Positions 1-8,745 of a DNA stretch of 39,542 nt are shown in pieces. The translations under genes and the position numbers were made by a program. A model generated the notes under the pieces. It was not told where the DNA came from. It made no database searches and was given only the letters and a program-made list of their open reading frames with translations. Within the stretch, counting starts at the first letter, position 1. Every line of letters begins with the position of its first letter. The stretch spans positions 1-39,542 of the forward strand of contig NZ_LRMM01000052.1 of the NCBI RefSeq assembly GCF_001647275.1, given 5' to 3'. Origin of the DNA: Rufibacter ruber. GTDB lineage: Bacteria; Bacteroidota; Bacteroidia; Cytophagales; Hymenobacteraceae.

Positions 1-3
1 ACT

Positions 4-33
4 AAAAAAGCTGGTCTTGACCAGCCTTTTTTT
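4..33 (-). terminator. Rho-independent terminator after susCD
   Basis: A 7-bp perfect stem (GCTGGTC / GACCAGC, 2-nt loop) is flanked by A and T runs on both sides, so it can work in either direction. It lies about 20 nt past the SusD stop codon and most likely ends the susC-susD transcript. Confidence 0.85.
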
Positions 34-52
34 AGTTGAAGTGATAGGGGAA

Positions 53-1456
53 TTAATCTTTATCCCACCAAACTTTCCCATACAACGTATCTCCGCCATT
101 CAATCTTTGAACCGCAGCATTGTAGTTAAGCCCGTTCAAGAAAACTTCATCAGAAGGGTACATCTGCCTGGTAGGCACATTGTTCCCTCCGGAAGTGGTG
201 AAGTTATTGGGATAACCGGTTCTTCTCCACTCAGCCCAGCCTTCATAGCCATGCATGAACAGATGAATCCAGCGTTGTGTGCCAATCTGTTGTAAAGCCG
301 TGGCTGCATTATACTGTACTTCTGGTTTCGCTAAGAAAGCCGCTACACCGGTAGTATTTCCCGTCCATTGCAACACAGAGTTCTGAATAGCTAAGTCATA
401 ATTTGTTTTCGCCTCTGCGTCACCTCCGGTAATCCAACCTAATTTGGCCGCCTCTGCTTTGGCAAACAAAGCTTGTGCATACGTTACCAAGTAGATAGGT
501 GCATTTTGAGCATAGATGGCAGGCCCCATTAATGAGTAACTGTTTGTATTAGGCATGTTAGTAGTGGTACCTATAGGGAGGCCTATATATTCCCCTGAGG
601 TTCTGGCAGGCTGGCCATAAACTACAAGCCGCGGATCAGCGACTGGTTTCATAACGTCTACTAAGGTTTTAGTCAAAGCCCACCACTCCCGGCTGCTGCC
701 TACTACTTGGGCATACCAATAGCTTTGGTTATTGGCATCATTCAAGTGCCTGTAAATAAAGCTGTCTGCATTGCTCGTCATAATCCCGTCAGCAATGGCA
801 GCGTTAAATTCAGTGTTGCCTTTGGTAGGATTAACTTTAGAGAGGCGCAATGCCATCAACATTCTAATGGTATTGGCCAGCTTCTTCCATTTTGCCATAT
901 CACCATTATAAATGACATCATTTGTTACGGCACCTCCCACCAACACTATCTGATCATTGGCTTCTTTTAGCAGAATGAATAAACTGTTATAGATAGACTC
1001 TTGGGTATCATATGTAGGCGAATATGCTGCATTTCCCCGCAGGGCGTCTGAATAAGGAACATCTCCCCACCTGTCAGTAATATGCCAGAAATAGTAGGCC
1101 TTAAGAATTTTTGCTACGGCTACTTGGTTTACCACTGGTCCCTGGGTGGCACTTAGCGTCTTTGAGTTCAGGACTTCCTCTATGTTCATCAACGGCCCCT
1201 GGTATAAGCTATAAAAGCTAGTCCCTCCGTTAGGATAAAGAGAAGCCGTGGGGTATTGGGTCTCAGCCAGATATTGCGCCATGAATTCACCTTGGGGAGA
1301 AGAGCCCAACCCGGGCAGTGCCAGCATAGCATTGGCCAGCAATTGCATGCCTGAGGCATTGCTAGGTGAGTTTGTGGTTCTGTTGATGTCTTCATCAAAC
1401 TCAGTACACCCGCCCAACAGAAGGCTGGCGGCCAGTAACAGATATATTTTTTTCAT
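53..1456 (-). CDS. SusD/RagB-like nutrient-binding outer membrane lipoprotein
   Basis: This is a surface lipoprotein that captures a ligand and passes it to its SusC partner; the substrate is not evident. The 467-aa protein begins with a lipoprotein signal peptide with lipobox LGGC, giving the lipidated Cys at about residue 17. The helix around residue 125 with WHITDRWGDVPYSDAL is typical of the SusD-like_2 group, which is shorter than classical SusD. It starts 11 nt after the SusC stop on the same strand, forming the usual C-then-D operon. It ends at the bidirectional terminator at the window edge, so no third operon gene follows directly. Assignment to the family is secure; ligand specificity is unknown. 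Confidence 0.9.
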   Translation of the reverse strand: MKKIYLLLAASLLLGGCTEFDEDINRTTNSPSNASGMQLLANAMLALPGLGSSPQGEFMAQYLAETQYPTASLYPNGGTSFYSLYQGPLMNIEEVLNSKTLSATQGPVVNQVAVAKILKAYYFWHITDRWGDVPYSDALRGNAAYSPTYDTQESIYNSLFILLKEANDQIVLVGGAVTNDVIYNGDMAKWKKLANTIRMLMALRLSKVNPTKGNTEFNAAIADGIMTSNADSFIYRHLNDANNQSYWYAQVVGSSREWWALTKTLVDVMKPVADPRLVVYGQPARTSGEYIGLPIGTTTNMPNTNSYSLMGPAIYAQNAPIYLVTYAQALFAKAEAAKLGWITGGDAEAKTNYDLAIQNSVLQWTGNTTGVAAFLAKPEVQYNAATALQQIGTQRWIHLFMHGYEGWAEWRRTGYPNNFTTSGGNNVPTRQMYPSDEVFLNGLNYNAAVQRLNGGDTLYGKVWWDKD

Positions 1457-1467
1457 GGTAGTTCTGA

Positions 1468-4400
1468 TTAGAAAGTAATGTTAAGGTTTACCCCATAAGA
1501 CCGTACGGTGCTCAACTGCCCAGACTCATACCAGCTGATGCTCTGCCCGCCGCTGGAAAGCTCTGCCGGATCCAGTCCCTTAGGGGCTTTTTGCCAGATT
1601 TGGGCAACGTTACGGGCTATGAGCGCTAAACCTACCCGTTCAAACGGCAGCTTGCCTAGTAAACTCTTATCTAAGGTATAGCCAATGCGCACCTCTCTCA
1701 GTTTCACATAGGAGGCATCATAAAGCCAGTCATCATATATTCTCCTGGCTACGGTTCCATAATAAGTTTGAGGGTTTACATATAAGGTAACTTCCTGGCC
1801 ACCCACATCAGCGCCATTGACTTTTACCCCTGGCCCATAGATGCCATTGACTTTGATTCCTCCACCCTCAGCTACCGCATCTCTAATATTATGCCCTCTG
1901 TCATTCATCACTGCGGTTTCGGCCGCCTGCCCTGTCCTCATGGCCAACATCTTACTTCTACTGAAGAACTGGCCCCCAATCTGGTAATCAATCATGGCAG
2001 ACACATCAAATTTCCAAAGCCTCACTGTATTCTGAAAACCGCCGGTATAATCTGGCAGAACACTTCCGAAGTTATGGGTGGCTGCGGTGTATAATGGAAT
2101 ACCATTCGCGTCTAACAAAATTTTACCGGTAGCTTCATCACGCTGATATGACTGCCCAATAAGTACACCAAAAGCTTGCCCTGCGTAAGAATTAAGGTAA
2201 CTACTTGTAGAAGAATAACTCGTGGAGTAGTGTGGATACACCTCTATGCCTTCAATAAGCTCCACCACCATGTTTCTGTTTCTGGCAATGTTAAAGGTTA
2301 CATCCCAAGCCAGATTCTCCTTCCTGATGGGGCTTCCTGTCAGGGTAAGCTCCAGCCCTTTATTTTCAATTAAACCGGCATTGACCGTTGTAGAACCATA
2401 ACCGCTTGTTCCAGAAACGGTCAAAGGCATAACTTGATTCACATTTTTCTGTCTATAATAAGTAAAATCTACCCCTAAACGGTTTTGCAAAAACTTAAGG
2501 TCAATGCCTGCCTCATAAGAATGGGCAAAAGCAGGCTTTAACATAGGGTTATTTAAGTTATCTGGCACAAACAAGGTGTTTACATTAGTGGTACCACTAG
2601 TATAAACATTCCCCACACTATAGTATGCGGTAGTTTGGTAAGGGTCTAGGTCAGAGCCGGCCTGGGCATAACTTACCCGTATTTTACCAAAGGAGAGAGG
2701 ATTCCAGTCTATCAATTCACTGAATACAAATGACCCTGAAACAGACGGGTACCAGTAAGAGTTGTTATCTGCAGGCAAGGCAGAGGAAATATCATTCCTT
2801 AATGAGGCGTCTAAGAAATAAGTATCTTTATATCCTAAAGATACCATGCCGTAAAAGCTCCGAACTTCTTTCCTTCTTAAATAAGAGGTTGTAGTGGGCC
2901 GGTTTACAGAACCTTCAATATTATAATAATCCACTGCTGAAAGTCCACCCACCGTGCCCATAGATAAATAAGTGTATCTATCTGTAAATAAGTTAGCACC
3001 TAGATTGGCATTAAGTGAAAAACCTCCCCACTCTTTTTCATACTGCCCCAGAAACTCATAGTTCATCTGCTGCCCCTCATACTTTCCAATAGAATACGCG
3101 GGAAACGCCTCAACACCGCCGAAACCAATTCTAGACTCAATATTTTGGGTAAATAAGTCCCCCCTTACAAATCCGCTGAGCTTTAATTCGGGCAAAACGG
3201 AATAGGTGACACCTACATCACCAAACACGCGGTTTCTACTATCGTTGATAGGATTCTCATAAGCTTCAAAGTAAGGGTTGTTCCAGTCATCTGGTTTGTA
3301 ATTAGTCACAATACTAGCATTGGCACCAGTAAGCGGAATAGAACGGAGGCTCCAGTTCAGGAAGGTGCCATCTTCAAACTTATAATTTTTAAGCCGTTTC
3401 ATGTCTACGTTTCGCTGAAACCACTGGGTGGTGTAGCGAGCACCGTACTCAGACCCCTGAGTAGGCCGTTGCGCCTTATTGGTGGCTATGTTGATATTAG
3501 TAGAGACATTCAGCTTTTTAGAAACATCTATTCCCGCACTTACCCCTATATTATTCCTTCTCAACCAGGTATTAGGCTCAACGCCTTCAATTCTGGTATC
3601 ATTAAAACTTAATCTAAAGTTAGAGTTCTCGCCCCCGCCCGTAATGGTCAAACCATTATTCAAGTTGGTGCCCGTTTCATAATAATCCCTGATATTGTCT
3701 GGTTGAGGCAAGAAAGGAGTTTCTTTGCCAAAGTTCTCTTTATCCTGCGGATAGAAACTATAAAACTGGCGGGCAGGGGTTCCATCCATCTTAGGCCCCC
3801 AGCTTTCATCTACTTCAGTTTGCACTACTTTTTGACCGTTAGGCAAAGTGTTCCAGGTTTGTTTGGAACCACCCCCGTACAGGTTCTGCAGGGGCATAAA
3901 GTTACCCGCTTTCTCAATAGAGAAGGCAGAATTCAACTGCACTGTCACCTTCTTCGCTCCTTTCGCCCCCTTCTTGGTGGTAATCATGATTACGCCATAT
4001 TGCCCGCGTATCCCGTACAAGGCAGAGGCAGCTGGCCCTTTCAATACGTTGATAGATTCTATGTCTTCAGGGTTGATATCCTGGCCCAAGTTCCCAAAAT
4101 CAGCGCCGGCATCTCCTGCAAAGTTAGCGTTGGAAATAGGGGTGCCATCTATAACCATTAAGGGCTGATCATTGACACGAAGTGAATTCACACCTCTCAG
4201 CTTTATTTTCTGGGTGCCGCCCATGCTTGCTCCAGAAGAACCTACTACCTGTACACCAGCCACCTTACCAGCCAATGAGCCAAGAACATTCTGTTCCTTG
4301 GTATATGTAAGATTATTACCACTTACTTCTTGCGTAGAATAGCCTAAAGACCGTTCACTCCTTTGAATGCCCAAGGCGGTCACCACCACTTCATCCAGCA

Positions 4401-4700
4401 ACTTATTGTCTGGGGCAATTGCAATGTCGAAACTGGACTCATTGCCTACGTTCACTTCTTTAGTTAAATAACCCAAGTAGCTTACTACTAATACAGGGGT
4501 ATCCCCAGAGACATTTAAGCTGAAATTACCATTGGCATCGGTAGAAGTTCCGGAGGTAGTGCCTTTCACCACCACGCTCACGCCGGGCAAGCCGGTACCG
4601 TCATCTGCGGCAGTTACTCTTCCTGTCACCGTACGCTGCTGGGCAAACGCCACTTGCAGCACTGTGATCAGGGCCAGAAAAAGAAGTAAAGTTTTTTCAT
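1468..4700 (-). CDS. SusC/RagA TonB-linked outer membrane transporter, frameshifted in the signal peptide
   Basis: This is a TonB-dependent beta-barrel that imports the ligand bound by the adjacent SusD. Domains in order: a carboxypeptidase-regulatory-like domain (residues about 10-95 of the long open frame), a plug (about 100-230, containing RGVNSLRVNDQPLMVIDG and SINVLKGPAASALYG), then a barrel ending in an aromatic (NLNITF). The open frame alone runs only to a GTG at 4662 and would begin MLQVAFAQQ, which is just the end of a signal peptide. The natural ATG is at 4700 (ATG, six A, C), but it reads into a stop after 10 codons. With one more A the reading becomes MKKTLLLFLALITVLQ and continues in frame through AFAQQ. 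The gene therefore carries either a 1-base deletion in the A run (4692-4697) or a sequencing error. Family identity is certain; functional status is open. Confidence 0.85.
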
Positions 4701-5049
4701 ACTGTGTTTGTTTGTAGTTAGATGAGTAAGTAGAAAAGAGGTATTCTTGCAGTAGTTTATTGATTTATATAGTTATCTCCTATAAAAATCACCTAAAGTT
4801 TTAAAATATCTAATCAAATTAACATAATATCTATCAGTTTACTATTTGTGTATCTTAGGATTCACTTAGAATAGCGGTTCACTGGAACCTGGGGAGTTGC
4901 CCTGCCAGGAAGAGAGCAGAAAAGACGGGTACTCAGATGGCTGGGGCAAGAAACGACCTGTTACGCAAAACGCACGCAAATTCTTTTCACCTTAGCAGAA
5001 GCCAAGGCTAACAGTCAAGTAAGAAAGGGCACTTATGGGAAATGACAGG
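4701..5049. other. Intergenic region upstream of susC
   Basis: 349 bases with no credible gene. The part at 4741-4870 is distinctly AT-rich and must hold the susC promoter. I found no exact TAnnTTTG; the nearest candidate is TTAATTTG on the minus strand at 4815-4822, without a matching -33 box. I see no obvious anti-sigma/sigma pair or hybrid two-component regulator near this Sus locus. Confidence 0.5.
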
Positions 5050-5625
5050 TTAGAACCTGAACACCGCTTGTGGGGTAATCACCGCATCTAAGGTCAGGTC
5101 TTTGCGGTGCACATCATCAATGCGCTCAACAGGCGGTTCCAGGGCCAGGCCAATCTTCTGACTGGCGCTGGGGATAAGGGCTAGAAAACGGTCATAGAAC
5201 CCTTTGCCATAGCCCACGCGGTGCCCCTGGCAGTCAAAGGCGAGTAATGGCACCAGCACAGTGGTGATTTCAGACTCAGGAAGGGGGAGCGCGTGAACGG
5301 GCTCCGGAATCCCCCAAAGGCTTTCCCGCAGTTCTGTCTCAGGGGTAAGCAGATAATGGGTCATAGAGAAGTCTGCCGGGTTAGCAACCGGCACCGCTAC
5401 CTGAACACCTGGGTACTGCTCCCAAATCTGGTGCACAAGCAGCCAGGTATTTATTTCCCGGTGTTGCTGAATGGGCAGGAAAACATGCACCGTCTCCCCG
5501 GCCTGCGGGGCAAACTCTGAGAAAAACAGATCAGCAATCTGCCTACTTTTGGCTGCAACCTCCTCTACAGACAATGCACGCCGTTTGGCCAGATAGGTTT
5601 TACGCAGCTCTGCTTTCAGCGCCAT
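5050..5625 (-). CDS. 5-formyltetrahydrofolate cyclo-ligase
   Basis: This cytosolic enzyme converts 5-formyl-THF to 5,10-methenyl-THF using ATP. The 191-aa protein has the usual family length. Visible signatures are an N-terminal basic helix (RKTYLAKRRAL), the substrate segment FLPIQQHREINTWLL at about residues 49-63, and the glycine-rich ATP/Mg signature FDCQGHRVGYGKGFYDRFL at about residues 129-147. It starts 2 nt after the bshC stop, so the two genes are almost certainly co-transcribed from the bshC promoter. The codon-level fit and complete motifs give high confidence. Confidence 0.93.
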   Translation of the reverse strand: MALKAELRKTYLAKRRALSVEEVAAKSRQIADLFFSEFAPQAGETVHVFLPIQQHREINTWLLVHQIWEQYPGVQVAVPVANPADFSMTHYLLTPETELRESLWGIPEPVHALPLPESEITTVLVPLLAFDCQGHRVGYGKGFYDRFLALIPSASQKIGLALEPPVERIDDVHRKDLTLDAVITPQAVFRF

Positions 5626-5627
5626 GG

Positions 5628-7184
5628 CTACTCCTCCTCCAGTACGGTAAAGCAGTGCGCGAACGGGGCAAACGCCTCAACCAGGCTCTGAATAAAGTCT
5701 GGGTTATTGGTTTGGTAGGTCAGGAGATTGTCTACCCGCTCCTGCAGCACACCCGCCGGAAACAGCTTCTCCTTCACGTTTGCCAGTTGGTTGTAGGCGG
5801 TGTTGTTCTTCCCTTCAATGGCTTTGTTCAGTTTCTTCTCCAGCACCTGCAGACTCTGCTGGGCTTTCTGCGCCTCTGCGCCCACCGCCTTCACCAAAGT
5901 AGGGTCAATGCTTTGCGCCAGGGCCTCTACCTGTTGAAAGGCCGCCTCCAGGGCTTGCTGCTGCTCAGACAGACGCACCTCCTCCTGGTTCAACAGCTCT
6001 GCCAGGCGTTTTTTCAGGTCAGGCAGCTCCTGGAACATCTCAGGCACGGTCAGCCCCAGCTTCTCCAGCCGCTGGGCGTTGGCCTTGGTCACATACAGCG
6101 CCGAATTCCGGAGCATCACCACCGGGTACGGCACGCCAAACGCCTGAAACATACCCTTCAGCTGGAACCAATACGCCACTTCGGCCCCGCCGCCAATATA
6201 GGCCAGGTTGGGCAGCACCAGCTCCTGGTACAGGGGGCGCAACACCACGTTCGGGCTGAACCTATCTGGGTGTTCTTCGGCAAGCCGAAGGATTTCTTCC
6301 TGGCTGTACTCCAAGCCGGAGTTCAGAACTTTGTAGCGCCCTTCTTCCAGCACAAGGCGCTCCCGCAGGTTTTCATCCAGGAAGAACAGGTTGATTTCGC
6401 GCACCATCACCTGGGGCTTGAAGTGTTTCTCCAGTGCTGCGTTGGTTTGGGTCACGGCTTTGTAGCCCACCTGCTCTGTAAGTTCACGCTTGACCGCGGG
6501 CACAAACGCCTGCTTCAGCGCCGGGGTGTCACCGTCTACGCAGATGACGCCGTACTCGCCAAAGAGGCCGTTCACAATCTTGCGGGTAGCTTCGGCCAGG
6601 GTGGCGCTGTGGGTGTACGCCTCCTCAAAGAGCGGGTAATGCTCCGGCAGGGCGTCCAGCAGCTCATTCAGCCCGTCGGTAGAAAGGCGGCCTACCGCCC
6701 CCTCGGCCTCCAGCTCCCACTCATACTTCTTCCCGAAGAGGGTGAAATGGTTCACCTCGGCAAAGTCATGGTCTTCAGTGGCCATCCAGTAGACGGGCAC
6801 AAACTTCTGGGCCGGGTACGCCTGCTGCAGCTCGCGGGCGGTGTTGATGGCCGTGACAATCTTATAAATAAAGTACAGCGGCCCCGTGAACAGGTTCAGC
6901 TGGTGGCCCGTGGTAATGGTAAAGGTATTTTCTTCGGCCAGGGCCGAAAGGTTGGCCTCTGCCGCCCCAGACAGCTCCACCCCTTCATACTGCCGCCTTA
7001 GCTCTGCCACCAGCACCTGCCGCTGCGCGGAAGGGAAGTTTCGCTGTTTGATTACCTCTGAAAAGGAGCTGATTTCTGGAAACCAGGCATAAAACGGCTG
7101 CAGTTTGCTATCTCGGTTGAGGTAGTCCAGCACTAGGGGGGAGAAGGCACCGGTGGCGCTATAGTCAATACAGGAAACTTTCAT
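5628..7184 (-). CDS. bshC: Bacillithiol biosynthesis cysteine-adding enzyme BshC
   Basis: BshC is the putative cysteine ligase for the last step of bacillithiol synthesis, adding Cys to GlcN-malate. The 518-aa protein is close to family length. It has the N-terminal segment FYAWFPEISSF, the nucleotide-binding-like TTGHQLNLFTGPLYFIYK at about residues 91-108, and VYWMATEDHDFAEVNHF at about 129-145. A helical coiled-coil insert rich in Glu/Gln lies at about residues 395-465. It is the first gene of a two-gene operon with the folate cyclo-ligase. Its presence implies bacillithiol as the low-molecular-weight thiol; the BshA and BshB genes are not in this window. Confidence 0.95.
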   Translation of the reverse strand: MKVSCIDYSATGAFSPLVLDYLNRDSKLQPFYAWFPEISSFSEVIKQRNFPSAQRQVLVAELRRQYEGVELSGAAEANLSALAEENTFTITTGHQLNLFTGPLYFIYKIVTAINTARELQQAYPAQKFVPVYWMATEDHDFAEVNHFTLFGKKYEWELEAEGAVGRLSTDGLNELLDALPEHYPLFEEAYTHSATLAEATRKIVNGLFGEYGVICVDGDTPALKQAFVPAVKRELTEQVGYKAVTQTNAALEKHFKPQVMVREINLFFLDENLRERLVLEEGRYKVLNSGLEYSQEEILRLAEEHPDRFSPNVVLRPLYQELVLPNLAYIGGGAEVAYWFQLKGMFQAFGVPYPVVMLRNSALYVTKANAQRLEKLGLTVPEMFQELPDLKKRLAELLNQEEVRLSEQQQALEAAFQQVEALAQSIDPTLVKAVGAEAQKAQQSLQVLEKKLNKAIEGKNNTAYNQLANVKEKLFPAGVLQERVDNLLTYQTNNPDFIQSLVEAFAPFAHCFTVLEEE

Positions 7185-7218
7185 AACGGGAGCGGCGGCG
7201 TGGTAGCCCGCGTGCCTG

Positions 7219-7226
7219 CAAAGGTA
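7219..7226 (-). promoter_or_regulatory. Probable -7 promoter box for bshC
   Basis: TACCTTTG on the minus strand matches the Bacteroidota -7 consensus TAnnTTTG exactly and lies 34 nt upstream of the bshC ATG. I see no good TTTG at the expected -33 spacing, so the call rests on the -7 box and position. Confidence 0.5.
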
Positions 7227-7296
7227 AAATCTATTTTGTGAATTCTACCTGGTGTACGTTCCTGGCCGCGCTGCGGATGGTGTAGTACAGGAAACT

Positions 7297-7342
7297 GCTC
7301 CTGTTTTTGGGCTGTTTTCTCAAAAACAGCAAAAACAGGAGC
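7297..7342. repeat. Intergenic two-step palindrome, copy 1
   Basis: This is a hairpin of the dispersed CTGTTTT family. The outer arms extend to GCTCCTGTTTTT / AAAAACAGGAGC and the inner arms are CTGTTTT / AAAACAG. It lies upstream of the bshC operon promoter and downstream of the Crp/Fnr gene. Confidence 0.8.
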
Positions 7343-7393
7343 CATTCGCCCCGTATCTTCATTGAAGGGGATTTCACCCAACACCTTCTAAAA

Positions 7394-7433
7394 CACCAAA
7401 GCCCCGCAGAGAAGAATCTCTGGGGGCTTGGTG
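7394..7433. terminator. Terminator-like hairpin
   Basis: CACCAAAGCCCC...GGGGGCTTGGTG form a long stem with small mismatches enclosing CAGAGA / TCTCTG. There is no T run, so it may be a repeat rather than a terminator. Confidence 0.45.
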
Positions 7434-7541
7434 ATGGGGCTTCTGCTGGACTCTGGAAGGATAACCCGTTACAGGGGATGGGCAGGGACTGGCAGATTTT
7501 ATCTGTACTTATTACTGGTTAGCTTGTTTGGGATTTACTAT

Positions 7542-7574
7542 CACGGGTAAAGAACTTACGCTTCTTCACCCGTG
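7542..7574. terminator. Hairpin between Crp/Fnr gene and bshC
   Basis: Arms CACGGGTAAAGAA and TTCTTCACCCGTG pair at 12 of 13 positions around a 7-nt loop. It lies about 210 nt beyond the Crp/Fnr stop codon and may end that transcript. Confidence 0.4.
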
Positions 7575-7785
7575 CAGGCATACGGGATACTAATCTTTTT
7601 TTTCTTTTCTTATATATATCTACAACAACCCTTGCATTGGGCCCACCTTCTTAGGCACAGCAAGCATCTATGGCGTAAGACAACAGACAACGGCCATAAA
7701 CGTTATGTAAAGCAAGTGAATCTTATTGCCTTCACCAAGCCGCCAGAGGCTCAGGCAGCACTTTGTGACATTTATCACACCGCCA

Positions 7786-8355
7786 TTACCGGTGAGAGCG
7801 TATGCGGCTCAGGGTTTCGCGGCTAACGCCCAGAAAAGAGGCAATCTGCTCTACTGAGGCCCGCAGAAAAATATCTGGGAATTTTTGCAGCAGGGCCTCC
7901 AGCCGCTCTTTGGCGCTGAGTTTGCGCAGCATCATGCTGCGCTCATCACTCCAGACCACTGATTTGGCCAACTGCTGCCGCATGAGGTTGTGCAGCTCCG
8001 GGAAGAATGCATACAAGCCCTCAAAATCTGCCCGGGTTACCATGATTAGCTCAGAGTCTTCCAGCACGTCAAGGCTCTCATAAGACGGCTGCTGCGAGAA
8101 ATAGCTGTAGTACGGGATGACCGTAGAATACTCTGGCAGGAAACGGCTGGTCACCTGCTTCTTCTTCACGGTATAATACAGCCGCAGCATTCCCTTCACT
8201 ACAAAATACGCCCGGTCACTCACCTCCCCTTCCCTCAGCAGGATGGTTCCTTTTTTTACCGGGTACGGCCCCACCATGCATTGCACAAGTGCCTCTTTCA
8301 AGCCCTCGCTGATGGGGGCCAGTGTTTCAAGATAGTTAGTATAGATATTGCCCAT
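7786..8355 (-). CDS. Crp/Fnr family transcriptional regulator
   Basis: This is a predicted DNA-binding regulator. In its 189 aa, an N-terminal cyclic-nucleotide-binding-like beta-roll spans about residues 25-115 (LREGEVSDRAYFVVKGMLRLYY). A C-terminal winged helix at about residues 155-188 carries the recognition-helix signature ASFLGVSRETLSRIR. There are no Fnr-type Cys clusters, so it is not an Fe-S oxygen sensor of the FNR type. The effector is unknown; many Bacteroidota members of this group do not bind cAMP. It stands alone between gene-free stretches, so no target can be inferred from context. Confidence 0.88.
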   Translation of the reverse strand: MGNIYTNYLETLAPISEGLKEALVQCMVGPYPVKKGTILLREGEVSDRAYFVVKGMLRLYYTVKKKQVTSRFLPEYSTVIPYYSYFSQQPSYESLDVLEDSELIMVTRADFEGLYAFFPELHNLMRQQLAKSVVWSDERSMMLRKLSAKERLEALLQKFPDIFLRASVEQIASFLGVSRETLSRIRSHR

Positions 8356-8467
8356 AAATTCTCAAGCATGCTGCCCAAGCCAGGTAACGGCACTTGATTT
8401 CGCAAGGATTCAGCCCCAGCCCTACTTGTTACACCTATCCGTTTCTTAGAACAACGGCTATTATCTG

Positions 8468-8508
8468 GCGTTTTGGTGCTGTTTTTGGGAAAACAGCACC
8501 AAAACAGC
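8468..8508. repeat. Intergenic two-step palindrome, copy 2
   Basis: GCGTTTTGGTGCTGTTTTT pairs with AAAACAGCACCAAAACAGC. It lies between the Crp/Fnr start and the rimO end. The middle GGTGC/GCACC differs from the usual GGCC, but the change is compensated on both arms. Confidence 0.75.
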
Positions 8509-8659
8509 TTTTAACCTTTCTTCTTCGCAATTCTTTCATACGTATTTGTGAACCTGTGAAAAATACGCTACAGCCAGAAAAGCCTCTTGCCAATAGTACG
8601 TCTGTTCCCTTTGGCGAAGGGGTACATGCTTTTCACCTGTAGTTCCGGGTTGGAAATAG

Positions 8660-8696
8660 AAAGACCTCACAGGGGTTGACAGCCTGTGAGGTCTTT
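8660..8696. repeat. Perfect 14-bp hairpin (GACCTCACAGG type)
   Basis: AAAGACCTCACAGG and CCTGTGAGGTCTTT form a perfect 14-bp stem with a 9-nt loop. A T run follows the right arm. It lies just beyond the rimO-side palindrome and could act as a terminator, but the sequence looks like a second dispersed repeat type. Confidence 0.6.
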
Positions 8697-8705
8697 TATC
8701 CTTTA

Positions 8706-8744
8706 CGTTTTGGGCCTGTTTTCAGAAAAACAGCCCCAAAACAG
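8706..8744. repeat. Intergenic two-step palindrome, copy 3
   Basis: CGTTTTGGGCCTGTTTTC..GAAAAACAGCCCCAAAACAG. It ends 1 nt before the rimO stop codon, the position of a transcription terminator. Confidence 0.8.
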
Positions 8745-8745
8745 C

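Larger units (their letters stand above)
7343..7785. other. Gene-free stretch with two further hairpins
   Basis: No supported gene. It contains a hairpin at 7394-7433 and another at 7542-7574, then an AT-rich segment around 7590-7625. The short open frames here show no conserved features and read through palindromes. Confidence 0.5.

Noticed and set aside
5574-7001. 475-codon plus-strand open frame opposite bshC
   Set aside because: Low-complexity Leu/His/Gln composition and full overlap with bshC, whose motifs are unambiguous.
7181-7384. Open frames such as 7181-7384, 8394-8642, 15388-15705, 19653-19850, 24724-25032 and 32764-32964 share a peptide like F.KNR.KT
   Set aside because: The shared peptide is the translation of the intergenic palindrome, not a conserved protein. 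None has other protein-like features.
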